A stretch of DNA of 64,000 bases from Bog-793 sp050013835 (lineage in GTDB: Bacteria > Actinomycetota > Acidimicrobiia > Acidimicrobiales > Bog-793). The notes beneath the pieces were generated by a model. That model made no database searches, had not been told where the DNA came from, and worked only from the letters and a program-made list of their open reading frames with translations. The stretch is from positions 1 to 64,000 of the forward strand of contig JBEKEM010000004.1 in the NCBI GenBank assembly GCA_050013835.1, in the 5' to 3' direction. The position numbers and the translations under genes were made by a program. The stretch's first letter is position 1. The number at the start of each line of letters is the position of its first letter. This document shows positions 1 through 8,182 of the stretch, piece after piece.

Positions 1-89
1 ATGACGATCAGCAGTTCGATCAGGGTGAACCCTTCCTGGTCGAGCCCTTCCATCTTGGCCCTGCGCATTTCGCGGTAACGGTTGAACAT
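1..89 (-). CDS. Type IV prepilin, N-terminal part (cut by window edge)
   Basis: Only the first 29 codons are inside the window. They encode a short basic leader of about 19 residues, then GFTLIELLIVI, the class III prepilin signal. Prepilin peptidase (PilD family) cuts after the Gly, methylates the new N-terminal Phe, and the following hydrophobic helix packs into the pilus core. Glu at +5 is present. The ATG at 87-89 is preceded by GAGGAAAGG at good spacing, which fixes the start. The gene lies downstream of a YfhO-like membrane protein on the same strand. It could be a major pilin or a minor pseudopilin; the missing C-terminal domain would decide. Confidence 0.85.
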   Translation of the reverse strand, partial: MFNRYREMRRAKMEGLDQEGFTLIELLIV

Positions 90-262
90 GATGGCTGGTA
101 CCTTTCCTCAGATCGATGGCCCTAACGCACTACTAACGGACCGTAACCCTGATTACTTGAGAGTCGGGGGGATTCAGTCCATCTGACCAGGGAGAATGGT
201 CAAGGTGCGTCAGCCGTCCGGCCGCGAAGGCGCCTGTTTGCGCGCCGCTAGACGCGAATTGA

Positions 263-2674
263 CTAGTTCCCGCGCGGGGCCCCGCCTCGGTGGCCGGCGG
301 CCCGCGAACCCGCGAAACGCCGGCGTGCCGACCCGAGCGCGGCGAGACTGAAGCCGCGGAACGCCGCCGAGAAGGGCGCCAGCGCCAGGGCGAGCAAGGC
401 GAGAAACGCCAGCACGATCCCGTAGCTGAGATCACGCGGCCAGTAGTGGGCGACAACCGTGTGCGTCCCCGCCGGCACGGTGACTTCGAGGAAGGACCCC
501 TCGTAGCGGTGGACGGCGAGCGGGCGCCCGTCGGCGGTGACGTGCCAGCCCGGGAAGTAGGTGATCCGCAGGACGAGCTCGGAGGGTTTGTCCACCCGCA
601 CCCGCAGCAAGTACGAGGCGTCTCCGGGATGCCGTGACGCCAGCACCCGGGCCGCGGACGGGGGCGCGAGGAAGCTGAACCGTGCCGAGTCCGGGACCTT
701 GGCGAGGACCAGATAGGCGCCGTTGTTGATCGGCAGGCGGGTGACCGCGCGCATCCCCGCCGGGACCGGACGGCCCGGTCCGACGAGCACGTAGGAAACC
801 CCGTAGCGGCGCGCCAGGGCGACGGTGTCGATCGACGGGGCGAAGAACTGCAGGTTCCCTTGGAACGACTGCCCGGAGTCGGGGACGGGCCAGTGCGTGA
901 AGTACGACGCCGGGATCGTCGGGTCGTGCATGCCGAGCTCGTCGATCTGGTAGTCGAGCTGCATGTTCGGGATGAAGCCGATGCCGAGCCAGAGCCGGAT
1001 ACCGCAGGCCTTACCGACCCTGGAGGGCGGCGTGTCGGCGCAGGACAGGTTCGGCCCGTCGGAGGCGACGAGGCTCGTGCCGACGACCCGCTGCACCGTC
1101 TTCACGAGGGTCGTCGTCGGGAAGAGGTCCTTCGTGTAGCTGTAGAAGCCGGCACCGGCCACGACGAGGAAGGCCGCCTGCCCGGCGACGAGGGCGGCGC
1201 CGACGGCGGCACCGATCCGCCGCCTCATGGGCGCGGCGAGCCGCCCGGCGACAAAGACCCCAGCCGCGATCACCGCCAACCCGGCGATCGTCGCCGTCGG
1301 CCAGACGAGGCTGGACCGCCGGATCGAGCTCTCGAAGGCCGTGAGACCGGGATCGTCGACGGAGCTCCACAGCGAGCCGACGACGACGGCGACCGCCGCC
1401 GTGGCCACGGCGAGCGCCCACTGCACCGGGCGCTCGTGGAAGCGCTTGACGACGGCGTCGCACCCGATCCCGGCGAGCACGGCGACCGGGAAGGCGAGAA
1501 GGATGAGGACGCGGTGGATCGGCAGCGACGACAGACCGAGGTCGTTGACGAGGTCTGGAACCCACGGCCCGCCAAAATGGTAGGCGACGACGAGGCAACC
1601 GAGGGTCCCCGCCACGAGGGCGATGACGACGGGGCGGCGCCAGGCGACCAGCACGGCGACCCCGGCGAGCACGAGGGCGACCACGCCCACGTACGCCGTC
1701 GACTCGACGTAGTTGGCCGGGCCGAACCAGGTGCTGCCGAGAACCGGCGTTCCGTAGAAGCCCTGAGTGAAGACCTCGACGATGGCGTGGAGCCCGAACT
1801 GCTGGTCGACCTGCTTGCCGAGACGGGCCGAGTGGGCGAGGATCGAGATACCCGGCAGCCACAACGGCGCCGAGAGGGCGAACCCACAGACCATCCCGGC
1901 GGCGACGCGGGCGATCCCCCAGGGCGCCAGGCGCCGTTGCGTGACGAGCACACCGAGCGCCCCGATGGCGAGGACGGCCGCCAAGAGGGCGCCCATCAGC
2001 ACATAGTCCTCGGGGAAACCGCCGTAGACGGCGAAGGCCACCGAGAGGGCGAGCAGCCACAGGTAGCGCACCCGCCGCGAGCGGTAGGCGAGGACGGCCC
2101 CCGCGACGATGAAGCCCGACCACGCCACCGGCCCGCCGATCGCCCAGCCGAGCCATCCGGCGAAGCTCCCCGAGAGCATGAACGAGACGCCCCCCAGGGT
2201 GGCGCCGACGGCCCCGGTCCGCAGCACCCGGCACAGCACGTAGGTGCCGATCCCGGCGATGAGGAGCTTGCCGAGCACGGTGACGAGGAACGACGCCGAG
2301 AGCGGGAAAAGGTAACCGACGAGCGAGGGGAGGGCGAGCGGCGCCGACTCGAAGTTGAAAAGCTGCGGCAGCCCCGTTCCGGCGTCGCTGTCCCACAGCG
2401 GCAGCGACCCCGCGTGGACGGTCCGCCAGTCGAGGGTGTTCCAGGGCACGTCCTGGTCGACGACGTCGCCGATCAGGTGGTTGTGGATCGGCGCGGTGAC
2501 GGTCCCCCGCGTGAGGTACGAGGCGGAGGCACCGAGGTCCGACGGGCTGAAGCTGAAACCGTTCCTCAGGGCCGGCGACAGGTACAACAGCGCGACGAAT
2601 ACGACGACGCCGATCCCGGCGACGTCGGCGAGCCAGCGGTGCCGGCGCAACCAGGCGTCAAGGGCGGCCGTCAT
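263..2674 (-). CDS. YfhO-family multi-pass membrane protein
   Basis: An 803-residue protein with a short cytoplasmic N-terminus, a first membrane helix near residues 18-35, about ten more hydrophobic segments, and a soluble C-terminal region ending in one last helix. The C-terminal motif PGWHVTADG followed by a beta-rich stretch is typical of the YfhO family (GT-C-like fold); Bacillus YfhO is linked to glycosylation of lipoteichoic acid. The exact sugar and acceptor here cannot be read from sequence. The ATG at 2672-2674 overlaps the stop of the upstream small gene by four bases (ATGA), so the two are probably translated together. A second member of the family lies at 61262-63892. Confidence 0.8.
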   Translation of the reverse strand: MTAALDAWLRRHRWLADVAGIGVVVFVALLYLSPALRNGFSFSPSDLGASASYLTRGTVTAPIHNHLIGDVVDQDVPWNTLDWRTVHAGSLPLWDSDAGTGLPQLFNFESAPLALPSLVGYLFPLSASFLVTVLGKLLIAGIGTYVLCRVLRTGAVGATLGGVSFMLSGSFAGWLGWAIGGPVAWSGFIVAGAVLAYRSRRVRYLWLLALSVAFAVYGGFPEDYVLMGALLAAVLAIGALGVLVTQRRLAPWGIARVAAGMVCGFALSAPLWLPGISILAHSARLGKQVDQQFGLHAIVEVFTQGFYGTPVLGSTWFGPANYVESTAYVGVVALVLAGVAVLVAWRRPVVIALVAGTLGCLVVAYHFGGPWVPDLVNDLGLSSLPIHRVLILLAFPVAVLAGIGCDAVVKRFHERPVQWALAVATAAVAVVVGSLWSSVDDPGLTAFESSIRRSSLVWPTATIAGLAVIAAGVFVAGRLAAPMRRRIGAAVGAALVAGQAAFLVVAGAGFYSYTKDLFPTTTLVKTVQRVVGTSLVASDGPNLSCADTPPSRVGKACGIRLWLGIGFIPNMQLDYQIDELGMHDPTIPASYFTHWPVPDSGQSFQGNLQFFAPSIDTVALARRYGVSYVLVGPGRPVPAGMRAVTRLPINNGAYLVLAKVPDSARFSFLAPPSAARVLASRHPGDASYLLRVRVDKPSELVLRITYFPGWHVTADGRPLAVHRYEGSFLEVTVPAGTHTVVAHYWPRDLSYGIVLAFLALLALALAPFSAAFRGFSLAALGSARRRFAGSRAAGHRGGAPRGN

Positions 2675-2946
2675 CGTCTTCGTCCCTCGAGGTCGAGAAC
2701 GGCGAGGCCGCCGAGCGCGTCGACGAGCGGGGCGAAGGAGGGGCTGATGATGCCGTCGCGGGGCGCCGCCATGAGGGGCAGCGCGCAGCGGAAGGCATCG
2801 AGCTGCCATGACAGGTCGAAGTCGGCAGGATCCCGGGTCCTCCTCGACGGGAGGACCGCCACGTCGTCGAGGTGGCAGCCGCGACGGCCGACCCTGCCCA
2901 TCCCGATCTCGGCGTCCGCCACGAAAAGCCTTCCTCCGCGGGCCAC
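2671..2946 (-). CDS. Small hypothetical protein
   Basis: A 91-residue reading frame I do not recognise. It starts at GTG 2944-2946, 48 bases after the Nudix stop, and overlaps the YfhO start by four bases, so it looks like a true operon member. The C-terminal half (DFDLSWQLDAF, then SPSFAPLVDALGGLAVLDLEG) reads like an ordered alpha/beta domain. The in-frame sequence upstream of the GTG also reads like protein (LLSTGVARLARDV) and has no stop until the Nudix TAG, so the true start may be a rarer codon further up, or this may be the tail of a once longer gene. No function is proposed. Confidence 0.5.
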   Translation of the reverse strand: MARGGRLFVADAEIGMGRVGRRGCHLDDVAVLPSRRTRDPADFDLSWQLDAFRCALPLMAAPRDGIISPSFAPLVDALGGLAVLDLEGRRR

Positions 2947-2994
2947 GTCCCGCGCCAGGCGGGCGACGCCTGTGGAGAGTAGTCGCGCCCCGGC

Positions 2995-3660
2995 CTAGGA
3001 ATCGGCAAGGACCGCCGCCAGCAGGTCCCAGACGACGCGGGCGGTGAGCCCCCAGACGAGGTCGCGGCCGAGCCCGGGAGCGCCGGCGAAGAAGCACACG
3101 CCGGGCCGGGAGGCGCCCGGCTCCCAGCGCTCCTGCCAGGAGACCCCGTCGACGGCGAGCGACGTCACGGGGACCTCGAAGATCGCCGCGACCTCGCGGC
3201 CGTCGGGGACGAGTCGCGGGTGCCCGGTCACGAGCCCGACGAACGGCGCGACGCGCTCGGACCGCTGCCGGCGCTCGGCGACGCCGAGCGAGCCGATCAC
3301 CTCGACGAGCGCCGGGTCGAGCCCGATCTCCTCTTGCGACTCGCGCAGTGCGGCGTCGACCGCCCGCTCGCCCGGCTCGAGGTGGCCCCCGGGGAAGGCG
3401 ACGTGCCCGGCATCGCGCACGAGCTCCTCGGAGCGGCGGATGAAGACGAGCGTCGCCTCGCCGGCGCGCTGGACGACGGGTACGAGCACCGCCGAGTGCA
3501 CCGGCACCGCCGAGACCGGCGGCAGGGCCGCGAGGGCCCGCCGCAGGCGCTCGACCGTGATCGAGGCTCGCGCCTCGACCGGGCACGCCGACCAGGGGGC
3601 CGGCTCACCGGGACGCGCCTCGGGGGGACGCGGGACCTGCTGTCGGTACGTCGCCGGCAC
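2995..3660 (-). CDS. Nudix hydrolase, CoA pyrophosphatase-like
   Basis: A 221-residue protein with a full Nudix box: GGHLEPGE at residues 91-98 and RESQEEIGL at 106-114, which supply the Glu ligands for Mg2+ that drive hydrolysis of a nucleoside diphosphate linked to X. Just before the box, RRSEELVRDAGHVAFPGG resembles the extra signature of the NudL/PCD1 CoA-pyrophosphatase subfamily (a basic-Ser pair, then FPGG), so CoA or acyl-CoA is the likely substrate. The N-terminal 35 residues are Pro/Ala rich and probably disordered. The start is taken as GTG 3658-3660; the GTG or ATG choices further in would trim only this tail. It sits downstream of groEL on the same strand with a 74-base gap. Confidence 0.75.
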   Translation of the reverse strand: MPATYRQQVPRPPEARPGEPAPWSACPVEARASITVERLRRALAALPPVSAVPVHSAVLVPVVQRAGEATLVFIRRSEELVRDAGHVAFPGGHLEPGERAVDAALRESQEEIGLDPALVEVIGSLGVAERRQRSERVAPFVGLVTGHPRLVPDGREVAAIFEVPVTSLAVDGVSWQERWEPGASRPGVCFFAGAPGLGRDLVWGLTARVVWDLLAAVLADS

Positions 3661-3734
3661 GCGCCGAGCGTAGCCAAGGTCGCGGCGGCCACCGGATTAG
3701 CCGGCGGCCACCGCGGCCGCGGTCGGTGCGGCGA

Positions 3735-5363
3735 CTACATCATCCCCATGCCGCCGGGGTCGGGGCCGGCCGCCGGCGCCGTCTTCTTCTCGGGCTTCTC
3801 CACGACGAGCACGTTCGTCGTCAGCAACAGGGCGGTGACCGAGGCCGCGTTCTGGAGGGCCGACCTCGTCACCTTCGCCGGGTCGATGATCCCCGCCGCG
3901 ACAAGGTCCTCGAGCTTTCCGGTCTCGGCGTTGAGCCCGACCGAGCCTTCGCGCGCCTCGACGTCGCGGACCATGAGCGACCCCTCGAGGCCGGCGTTCT
4001 GCGCGATCCACCGCAGCGGCTCCTCGAGGCAGCGGGCGACCGCCATCGCGCCCGTCGCGGCGTCCCCTTCCAGCGCATGCGCCGCCGCGACGACCGCCGG
4101 GCGAGCCCGGAGCAACGCCGTGCCGCCACCGGCGACGACGCCCTCCTCGATCGCCGCGCGAGTCGCCGAGAGCGCGTCCTCGATGCGGTGCTTCTTCTCC
4201 TGCAGCTCGACCTCGGTCGCCGCGCCCACGCGCACGACGGCGACGCCGGCAATGAGCTTGGCGAGGCGCTCCTGGAGCTTTTCCCTGTCCCAGTCGGACT
4301 CCGTCTGCTCGATCTCGCGGCGCACCTGGGAGACCCGTTCCTTCACGGCCTCCTCGCTTCCAGCGCCGTCGATGATCGTCGTGGCGTCTTTCGTGACGAC
4401 GACGCGGCGCGCATGCCCGAGCACGTCGAGCGGCGCCGACTCGAGCTTCAGCCCGAGCTCCCCCGAGATGACCTTCCCGCCGGTCGTCACGGCGATGTCG
4501 GCGAGGGTCTGCGGGCGGCGTTGACCGTAGTAGGGAGCCTTCACGGCGACCGACTGGAAGGTGCCGCGGATCTTGTTCACGACGAGCGTCGCGAGGGCTT
4601 CGCCCTCGACCTCGAACGCGATCAAAAGCAGCGGCTTGCCGGTCTGCATGACCTTCTCGAGCATCGGCAGGAGGTCGTGGACGGCCGAGACGTTCTCCTC
4701 GACGATCAGGATGTTCGGCTCCTCGAGCACGGCCTCCTGGCGCTCCTGGTCCGTCACGAAGTACGGCGAGAGGTAGCCCTTGTCGAACTGCATGCCCTCG
4801 GTGAACTCGAGCTCGAGCCCGAAGGTGTTCGACTCCTCGACGGTGACGGTCCCGTCCTTGCCGACCTTGTCGATCGCGTCGGCGAGCACCTCGCCGATCG
4901 AGGCGTCGGCGGCCGAGATCGCGGCGATCTGGGCGATCTCGTGGCGGTCCGCGACCTCATGCGCCTGGGACTTGATCGACTCGACGGCCGCGGCGACGCC
5001 GCGCTCGATGCCGCGCTTCAGCGCCATCGGGTTCGCCCCGGCGGCGACGTTGCGCAGGCCCTCGTGCACGAGCGCCTGGGCGAGCACGCTCGCGGTCGTC
5101 GTGCCGTCGCCGGCGACGTCGTTCGTCTTCGTCGCCACCTCGCGCACGAGATGGGCGCCCAGGTTCTCGAACGGGTCGTCGAGGTCGATCTCCTTGGCGA
5201 TCGTCACGCCGTCGTTGGTGATCGTCGGCGCCCCCCACTTCTTGTCGAGCACGACGTTGCGGCCCTTGGGCCCCAGCGTCACCTTCACGGCGTCGACGAG
5301 CTTGTTGACGCCGACCTCGAGGCCGCGCCGGGCGCTCTCGTCGTACAGCAGGATCTTCGGCAT
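3735..5363 (-). CDS. groEL: Chaperonin GroEL (60 kDa)
   Basis: A 542-residue ring-forming ATPase that folds proteins inside a GroES-capped chamber in the cytoplasm. Family signatures are intact: GPKGRNVVLD at 31-40, the ATP-binding GDGTTT at 85-90 with Asp86, and the GGMGMM tail typical of housekeeping GroEL rather than the His-rich actinobacterial GroEL1. The length is standard. The start ATG shares its A with the groES stop (TGATG), so the two are translationally coupled. Transcription should come from the CIRCE-controlled promoter upstream of groES. Confidence 0.98.
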   Translation of the reverse strand: MPKILLYDESARRGLEVGVNKLVDAVKVTLGPKGRNVVLDKKWGAPTITNDGVTIAKEIDLDDPFENLGAHLVREVATKTNDVAGDGTTTASVLAQALVHEGLRNVAAGANPMALKRGIERGVAAAVESIKSQAHEVADRHEIAQIAAISAADASIGEVLADAIDKVGKDGTVTVEESNTFGLELEFTEGMQFDKGYLSPYFVTDQERQEAVLEEPNILIVEENVSAVHDLLPMLEKVMQTGKPLLLIAFEVEGEALATLVVNKIRGTFQSVAVKAPYYGQRRPQTLADIAVTTGGKVISGELGLKLESAPLDVLGHARRVVVTKDATTIIDGAGSEEAVKERVSQVRREIEQTESDWDREKLQERLAKLIAGVAVVRVGAATEVELQEKKHRIEDALSATRAAIEEGVVAGGGTALLRARPAVVAAAHALEGDAATGAMAVARCLEEPLRWIAQNAGLEGSLMVRDVEAREGSVGLNAETGKLEDLVAAGIIDPAKVTRSALQNAASVTALLLTTNVLVVEKPEKKTAPAAGPDPGGMGMM

Positions 5364-5656
5364 CAGCCGACGACCTTGGCCAGCACGTCACGGCCCGACA
5401 GGATGAGGAGGTCCTCGCCGTCGACCGTGATCTCGGTGCCGCCGTACTTCGAGTAGACGACCTTGTCGCCGACCTTCACGTCGAGCGGGATGAGCTCGCC
5501 GGTGTTCTCGGCCCGGCGACCGGGCCCGGCCGCGAGGACCTCGCCCTGCTGGGGCTTCTCTTTGGCGGTGTCGGGGATGACGAGGCCCGACGCCGTCTTC
5601 TCCTCTGCCTCGCTCGGGCGGACGACGATGCGGTCGTCCAGCGGTTGCAGCTTCAT
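5363..5656 (-). CDS. groES: Co-chaperonin GroES
   Basis: A 97-residue co-chaperonin whose seven copies cap GroEL. It opens with MKLQPLDDRIVV, has the mobile-loop region around residues 17-33 (EEKTASGLVIPD), and ends in the usual LILSGRDVLAKV. The ATG at 5654-5656 is chosen because it begins the conserved core and is preceded by AGGAGG eight bases upstream; the frame is open further upstream, but that stretch covers the operator and promoter. The gene is first in a two-gene operon with groEL. Confidence 0.97.
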   Translation of the reverse strand: MKLQPLDDRIVVRPSEAEEKTASGLVIPDTAKEKPQQGEVLAAGPGRRAENTGELIPLDVKVGDKVVYSKYGGTEITVDGEDLLILSGRDVLAKVVG

Positions 5657-5679
5657 TTCCGCGGCCTCCTGTGACTCCG

Positions 5680-5706
5680 TTGGCACTCTATGGTTTCGAG
5701 TGCCAA
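5680..5706. promoter_or_regulatory. CIRCE operator (HrcA binding site)
   Basis: A perfect inverted repeat, TTGGCACTC then nine bases then GAGTGCCAA, 24 bases upstream of the groES start. The consensus is TTAGCACTC-N9-GAGTGCTAA. Each arm differs at one position and the change is symmetric, so full dyad pairing is kept. This is the operator of the heat-shock repressor HrcA, which should block groESL transcription until heat or misfolded protein titrates GroEL. Confidence 0.93.
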
Positions 5707-5734
5707 CGATACCGGCGCGGGGGCTCCCTGGCAA
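5706..5734 (-). promoter_or_regulatory. Probable groES-groEL promoter
   Basis: On the minus strand TTGCCA (5729-5734), a 17-base spacer and TATCGT (5706-5711) form a good housekeeping-sigma promoter. The -10 box abuts the CIRCE arm, so the predicted start of transcription lies inside the operator, as expected for HrcA repression. The call rests on sequence match and context only. Confidence 0.65.
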
Positions 5735-5785
5735 ACGGGTCCTGGGAGTGCCGGGGAGCGGGCGCCCGGAGTCCGTCGCAAGCCG

Positions 5786-6517
5786 TCAGTCGAAGGTGAC
5801 GAGGTCCCATGCGGCGAGCGACGCCGCCTCCCCCGAGGCCGCCACCGACCCGGCCCCCGTCGCGATCCGGTGGAGCAGCCACAGGTACAGGTCCGACGCC
5901 CCGGCGGTGACCGTCGCCGCGGCGGCGAAGGGGTCGCGGCGGTCCAGCCGGCCCGGCGCCAGCTCGAGGTGCCAGCTCACGCCCTCGTCGGCGGCGACGA
6001 GGGCGAGCGAGCCCGCGAGTCCCCCGATCGGGTGGCGGGAGACGGACTGGGCGACGATCCCGAGGAACTCGTCGATGCCGTCGACGGCGAGGAGCGGCTC
6101 GATCGGCACCGGCGGCCCGACGGCCGCCTCGGCGTCCCAGCGGTGCACCGCCGTCTCCTGGGCCATGCGCCGCCACCAGAAGGCCGCCGGTGCCACCCCG
6201 GTCGACCAGTTCCAGACGGACTCGGACGGGTCCGTCGCGGCGAAGAGCCCGACCAGCTCGGCGAGGCCGGCGTCGTAGGCGTCGGCGAGCTCGCCGAAGG
6301 GGGTCCCGGGACCGCGTTCGGCCCAGTCCGGACGCGAGGTCGCCTTCGTCCGCAGCACCTCGGCCACCCAGCAGTGGACCGCCTCGACGTGCGCCAGCAA
6401 CTGGAACATGTCCCAGTCGGGGCAGCTCGGCACGTGCGCCGTCGGCCCGAGCCGCGCCGCCGCGGCGAGCCGGCCGCCCTCGAGCCGGATCGAAGCGAGA
6501 TAGGCGTCGTTATCCAC
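5786..6517 (-). CDS. Maleylpyruvate isomerase-like DinB-fold protein (mycothiol-dependent family)
   Basis: A 243-residue protein of the actinobacterial family that carries the mycothiol-dependent maleylpyruvate isomerase N-terminal domain, a four-helix DinB-like bundle. The signatures are CPDWD at 32-36 followed by His43 and His48, and ETAVHRWDAE at 121-130, whose His125 would complete a metal site. Members range from mycothiol-dependent isomerases and transferases to proteins of unknown role, so the reaction is open. The start is GTG 6515-6517 (VDNDAYL), chosen because it opens the domain; the frame upstream is Arg-rich shadow. It lies between tsaD and groES on the same strand. Confidence 0.75.
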   Translation of the reverse strand: MDNDAYLASIRLEGGRLAAAARLGPTAHVPSCPDWDMFQLLAHVEAVHCWVAEVLRTKATSRPDWAERGPGTPFGELADAYDAGLAELVGLFAATDPSESVWNWSTGVAPAAFWWRRMAQETAVHRWDAEAAVGPPVPIEPLLAVDGIDEFLGIVAQSVSRHPIGGLAGSLALVAADEGVSWHLELAPGRLDRRDPFAAAATVTAGASDLYLWLLHRIATGAGSVAASGEAASLAAWDLVTFD

Positions 6518-6588
6518 GTCGGAATCCTCGCCTTCCGGCAGCACGCCGGCAAGCGCTCCTCCCCTGGCCGGCCCCGGGGACCCGACGC

Positions 6589-7608
6589 TCAGCGGGAGAT
6601 CGCGCCAGGGAAGCCGAGTCCCGGCTCGGCGCCGGCGCCGAGCGACGTCGGGCCGTCGGCGGCGAGGTTGTAGTGCGCCGCGGCGGCGATCATCGCCGCG
6701 TTGTCGGTGCACATCGCCAGGCTCGGAAGGTAGACGCCGAGCCCGGCGGCCCCGGCCGCGGCGCGGAACGCCTCGCGCAACGGGCCGTTGGCGGCGACGC
6801 CGCCGGCGAGGCAAACCGAACGCGCCGCCACCGCCCGGGCGGCGCGCATCGCCTTCAAGACGAGGATCTCGACCACGGCGGCCTGGAAGGAGGCCGCCAC
6901 GTCGGCACTATCGACGTCGGGGTGGGCGCGCACGTGGTGGACGACGGCGGTCTTCAGACCCGAGAACGACAGGTCCAGGCCCTCGCGCAGCATCGGGCGC
7001 GGGAAGGCGATCGCCGCCGGGTCCCCCCGCTTGGCGGCCTGCTCGATCGCCGGGCCGCCCGGGTAGGCCAGGCCCAGAAAGCGCGCCACCTTGTCGAACG
7101 CCTCGCCGGCGGCGTCGTCGACCGTCGCGCCGAGGACGGCGTAGGCCCGCGGCCCCGTCATCTTCACGATCAGGCTGTGACCGCCCGAGACGAGGACGAC
7201 GACGGCCGGGAGCTCGATCCCGGGATCCTCGAGCAGCGAGGCGTAGAGGTGCCCCTCCAGGTGGTTGACGCCCACGAAGGGGACGCCCCACCCCATCGCC
7301 AGCGCCTTGGCGAACGACACCCCGACCAGCAGGGCGCCGATGAGGCCGGGCCCCACCGTGGCGGCGACGGCGTCGACCGGTGGCGCCGCGACCCCGCCGA
7401 GGCCGGCGGCGGCGAGCGCCTCGGTGACGACCGGGACGATCCGCTCGAGGTGGGCGCGGCCGGCGAGCTCGGGGACGACCCCGCCGAAATGGGCGTGCAG
7501 GTCGACCTGGCTGGAGACGACCGACGAGCGCACCTCCCGGCCCCCGGCGACGACGGCGGCGGCCGTCTCGTCACAGGAGGTCTCCACGGCGAGGACGAGC
7601 CCGGCCAT
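6589..7608 (-). CDS. tsaD: tRNA N6-adenosine threonylcarbamoyltransferase TsaD
   Basis: A 339-residue ASKHA-fold enzyme that transfers the threonylcarbamoyl group from threonylcarbamoyl-AMP to A37 of ANN-decoding tRNAs (t6A). It begins VLAVETSCDETAAAVV, carries the metal-binding NHLEGH at 115-120 (His116 and His120), the phosphate loop LVSGGHS near 139-145, and a late CTDNAAM supplying the third metal ligand. The start ATG shares a base with the rimI stop (TGATG). It acts with TsaB and TsaE, encoded just upstream in the same operon; TsaC is not in the window. Confidence 0.96.
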   Translation of the reverse strand: MAGLVLAVETSCDETAAAVVAGGREVRSSVVSSQVDLHAHFGGVVPELAGRAHLERIVPVVTEALAAAGLGGVAAPPVDAVAATVGPGLIGALLVGVSFAKALAMGWGVPFVGVNHLEGHLYASLLEDPGIELPAVVVLVSGGHSLIVKMTGPRAYAVLGATVDDAAGEAFDKVARFLGLAYPGGPAIEQAAKRGDPAAIAFPRPMLREGLDLSFSGLKTAVVHHVRAHPDVDSADVAASFQAAVVEILVLKAMRAARAVAARSVCLAGGVAANGPLREAFRAAAGAAGLGVYLPSLAMCTDNAAMIAAAAHYNLAADGPTSLGAGAEPGLGFPGAISR

Positions 7609-8180
7609 CAGCGCTCCGTCCCCTCGCCGAGCACCTCGGCGATGGCGTCGAGCCGGGCGCCGTAGAGGGCCGAGTCGACGTCGTGGACCCACATGATGAG
7701 ACCGTCCTCGTGGGTCTGGGCGTAGTAGCCCTTGCGGATCCCGACGGGGGCGAAGCCGAACCACGTGTACAGCCGCCGCGCCGCCGTGTTCGCGACCCGC
7801 ACCTCCAGGGTGAGCGCCGTCGCGCCGGCGTCACGCGCCTCCGCGACGAGCCGCCACAAAAGGCGCGCCCCGATCTTGCGGCCCTGCCAGGCGGTGTCGA
7901 CCCCGAGCGTCGTCACGTGCCCCTCGCCGACGATGAGCATGCACCCGGCGTACCCGACGACCTCGCCGCCGGCGCGGGCGACGAGGTAGCGGCGCGTCGC
8001 GCGGTTCGCCAGCTCCGCGAGGTACAGGGCCGCCGACCACGGCTCGGCGAAGATCTCCCGCTCGATGGCGACGACCCTTCCGACGTCGGCCCGGCGCATC
8101 GGGGCGATCTCCACCGTCTCGCCGTCGCGGGGCGGCAGGGGCCGCGCCGCCGGCTTCCGCCGGGTGACAAAGCGCGCCAC
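7608..8180 (-). CDS. rimI: Ribosomal protein S18-alanine N-acetyltransferase-like GNAT (RimI)
   Basis: A 190-residue GNAT protein with a basic 20-residue N-terminal tail. The acetyl-CoA pyrophosphate loop is WQGRKIGARLL at 98-108, and the later RLYTWFGFAPVGIRKGYY is the standard RimI-type end (N..A..LY...GF). RimI acetylates the N-terminal Ala of S18, and the family sits between tsaB and tsaD in many bacteria exactly as here. The chosen start is GTG 8178-8180, two bases after the tsaB stop, consistent with coupling; a start nearer MRRADVG would still keep the whole domain. Confidence 0.9.
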   Translation of the reverse strand: MARFVTRRKPAARPLPPRDGETVEIAPMRRADVGRVVAIEREIFAEPWSAALYLAELANRATRRYLVARAGGEVVGYAGCMLIVGEGHVTTLGVDTAWQGRKIGARLLWRLVAEARDAGATALTLEVRVANTAARRLYTWFGFAPVGIRKGYYAQTHEDGLIMWVHDVDSALYGARLDAIAEVLGEGTER

Positions 8181-8182
8181 CG

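Noticed and set aside
860..2998. A 712-codon plus-strand frame opposite the YfhO-like gene
   Set aside because: Extremely rich in Arg, Asp, Glu and Gly with no pattern; the minus strand reads as a clear membrane protein.
2675..3586. In-frame upstream extension of the YfhO-like gene
   Set aside because: The extra 300 residues are Arg/Gly/Ala-rich and overlap the Nudix and small genes; the ATG at 2674 with ATGA coupling is far better.
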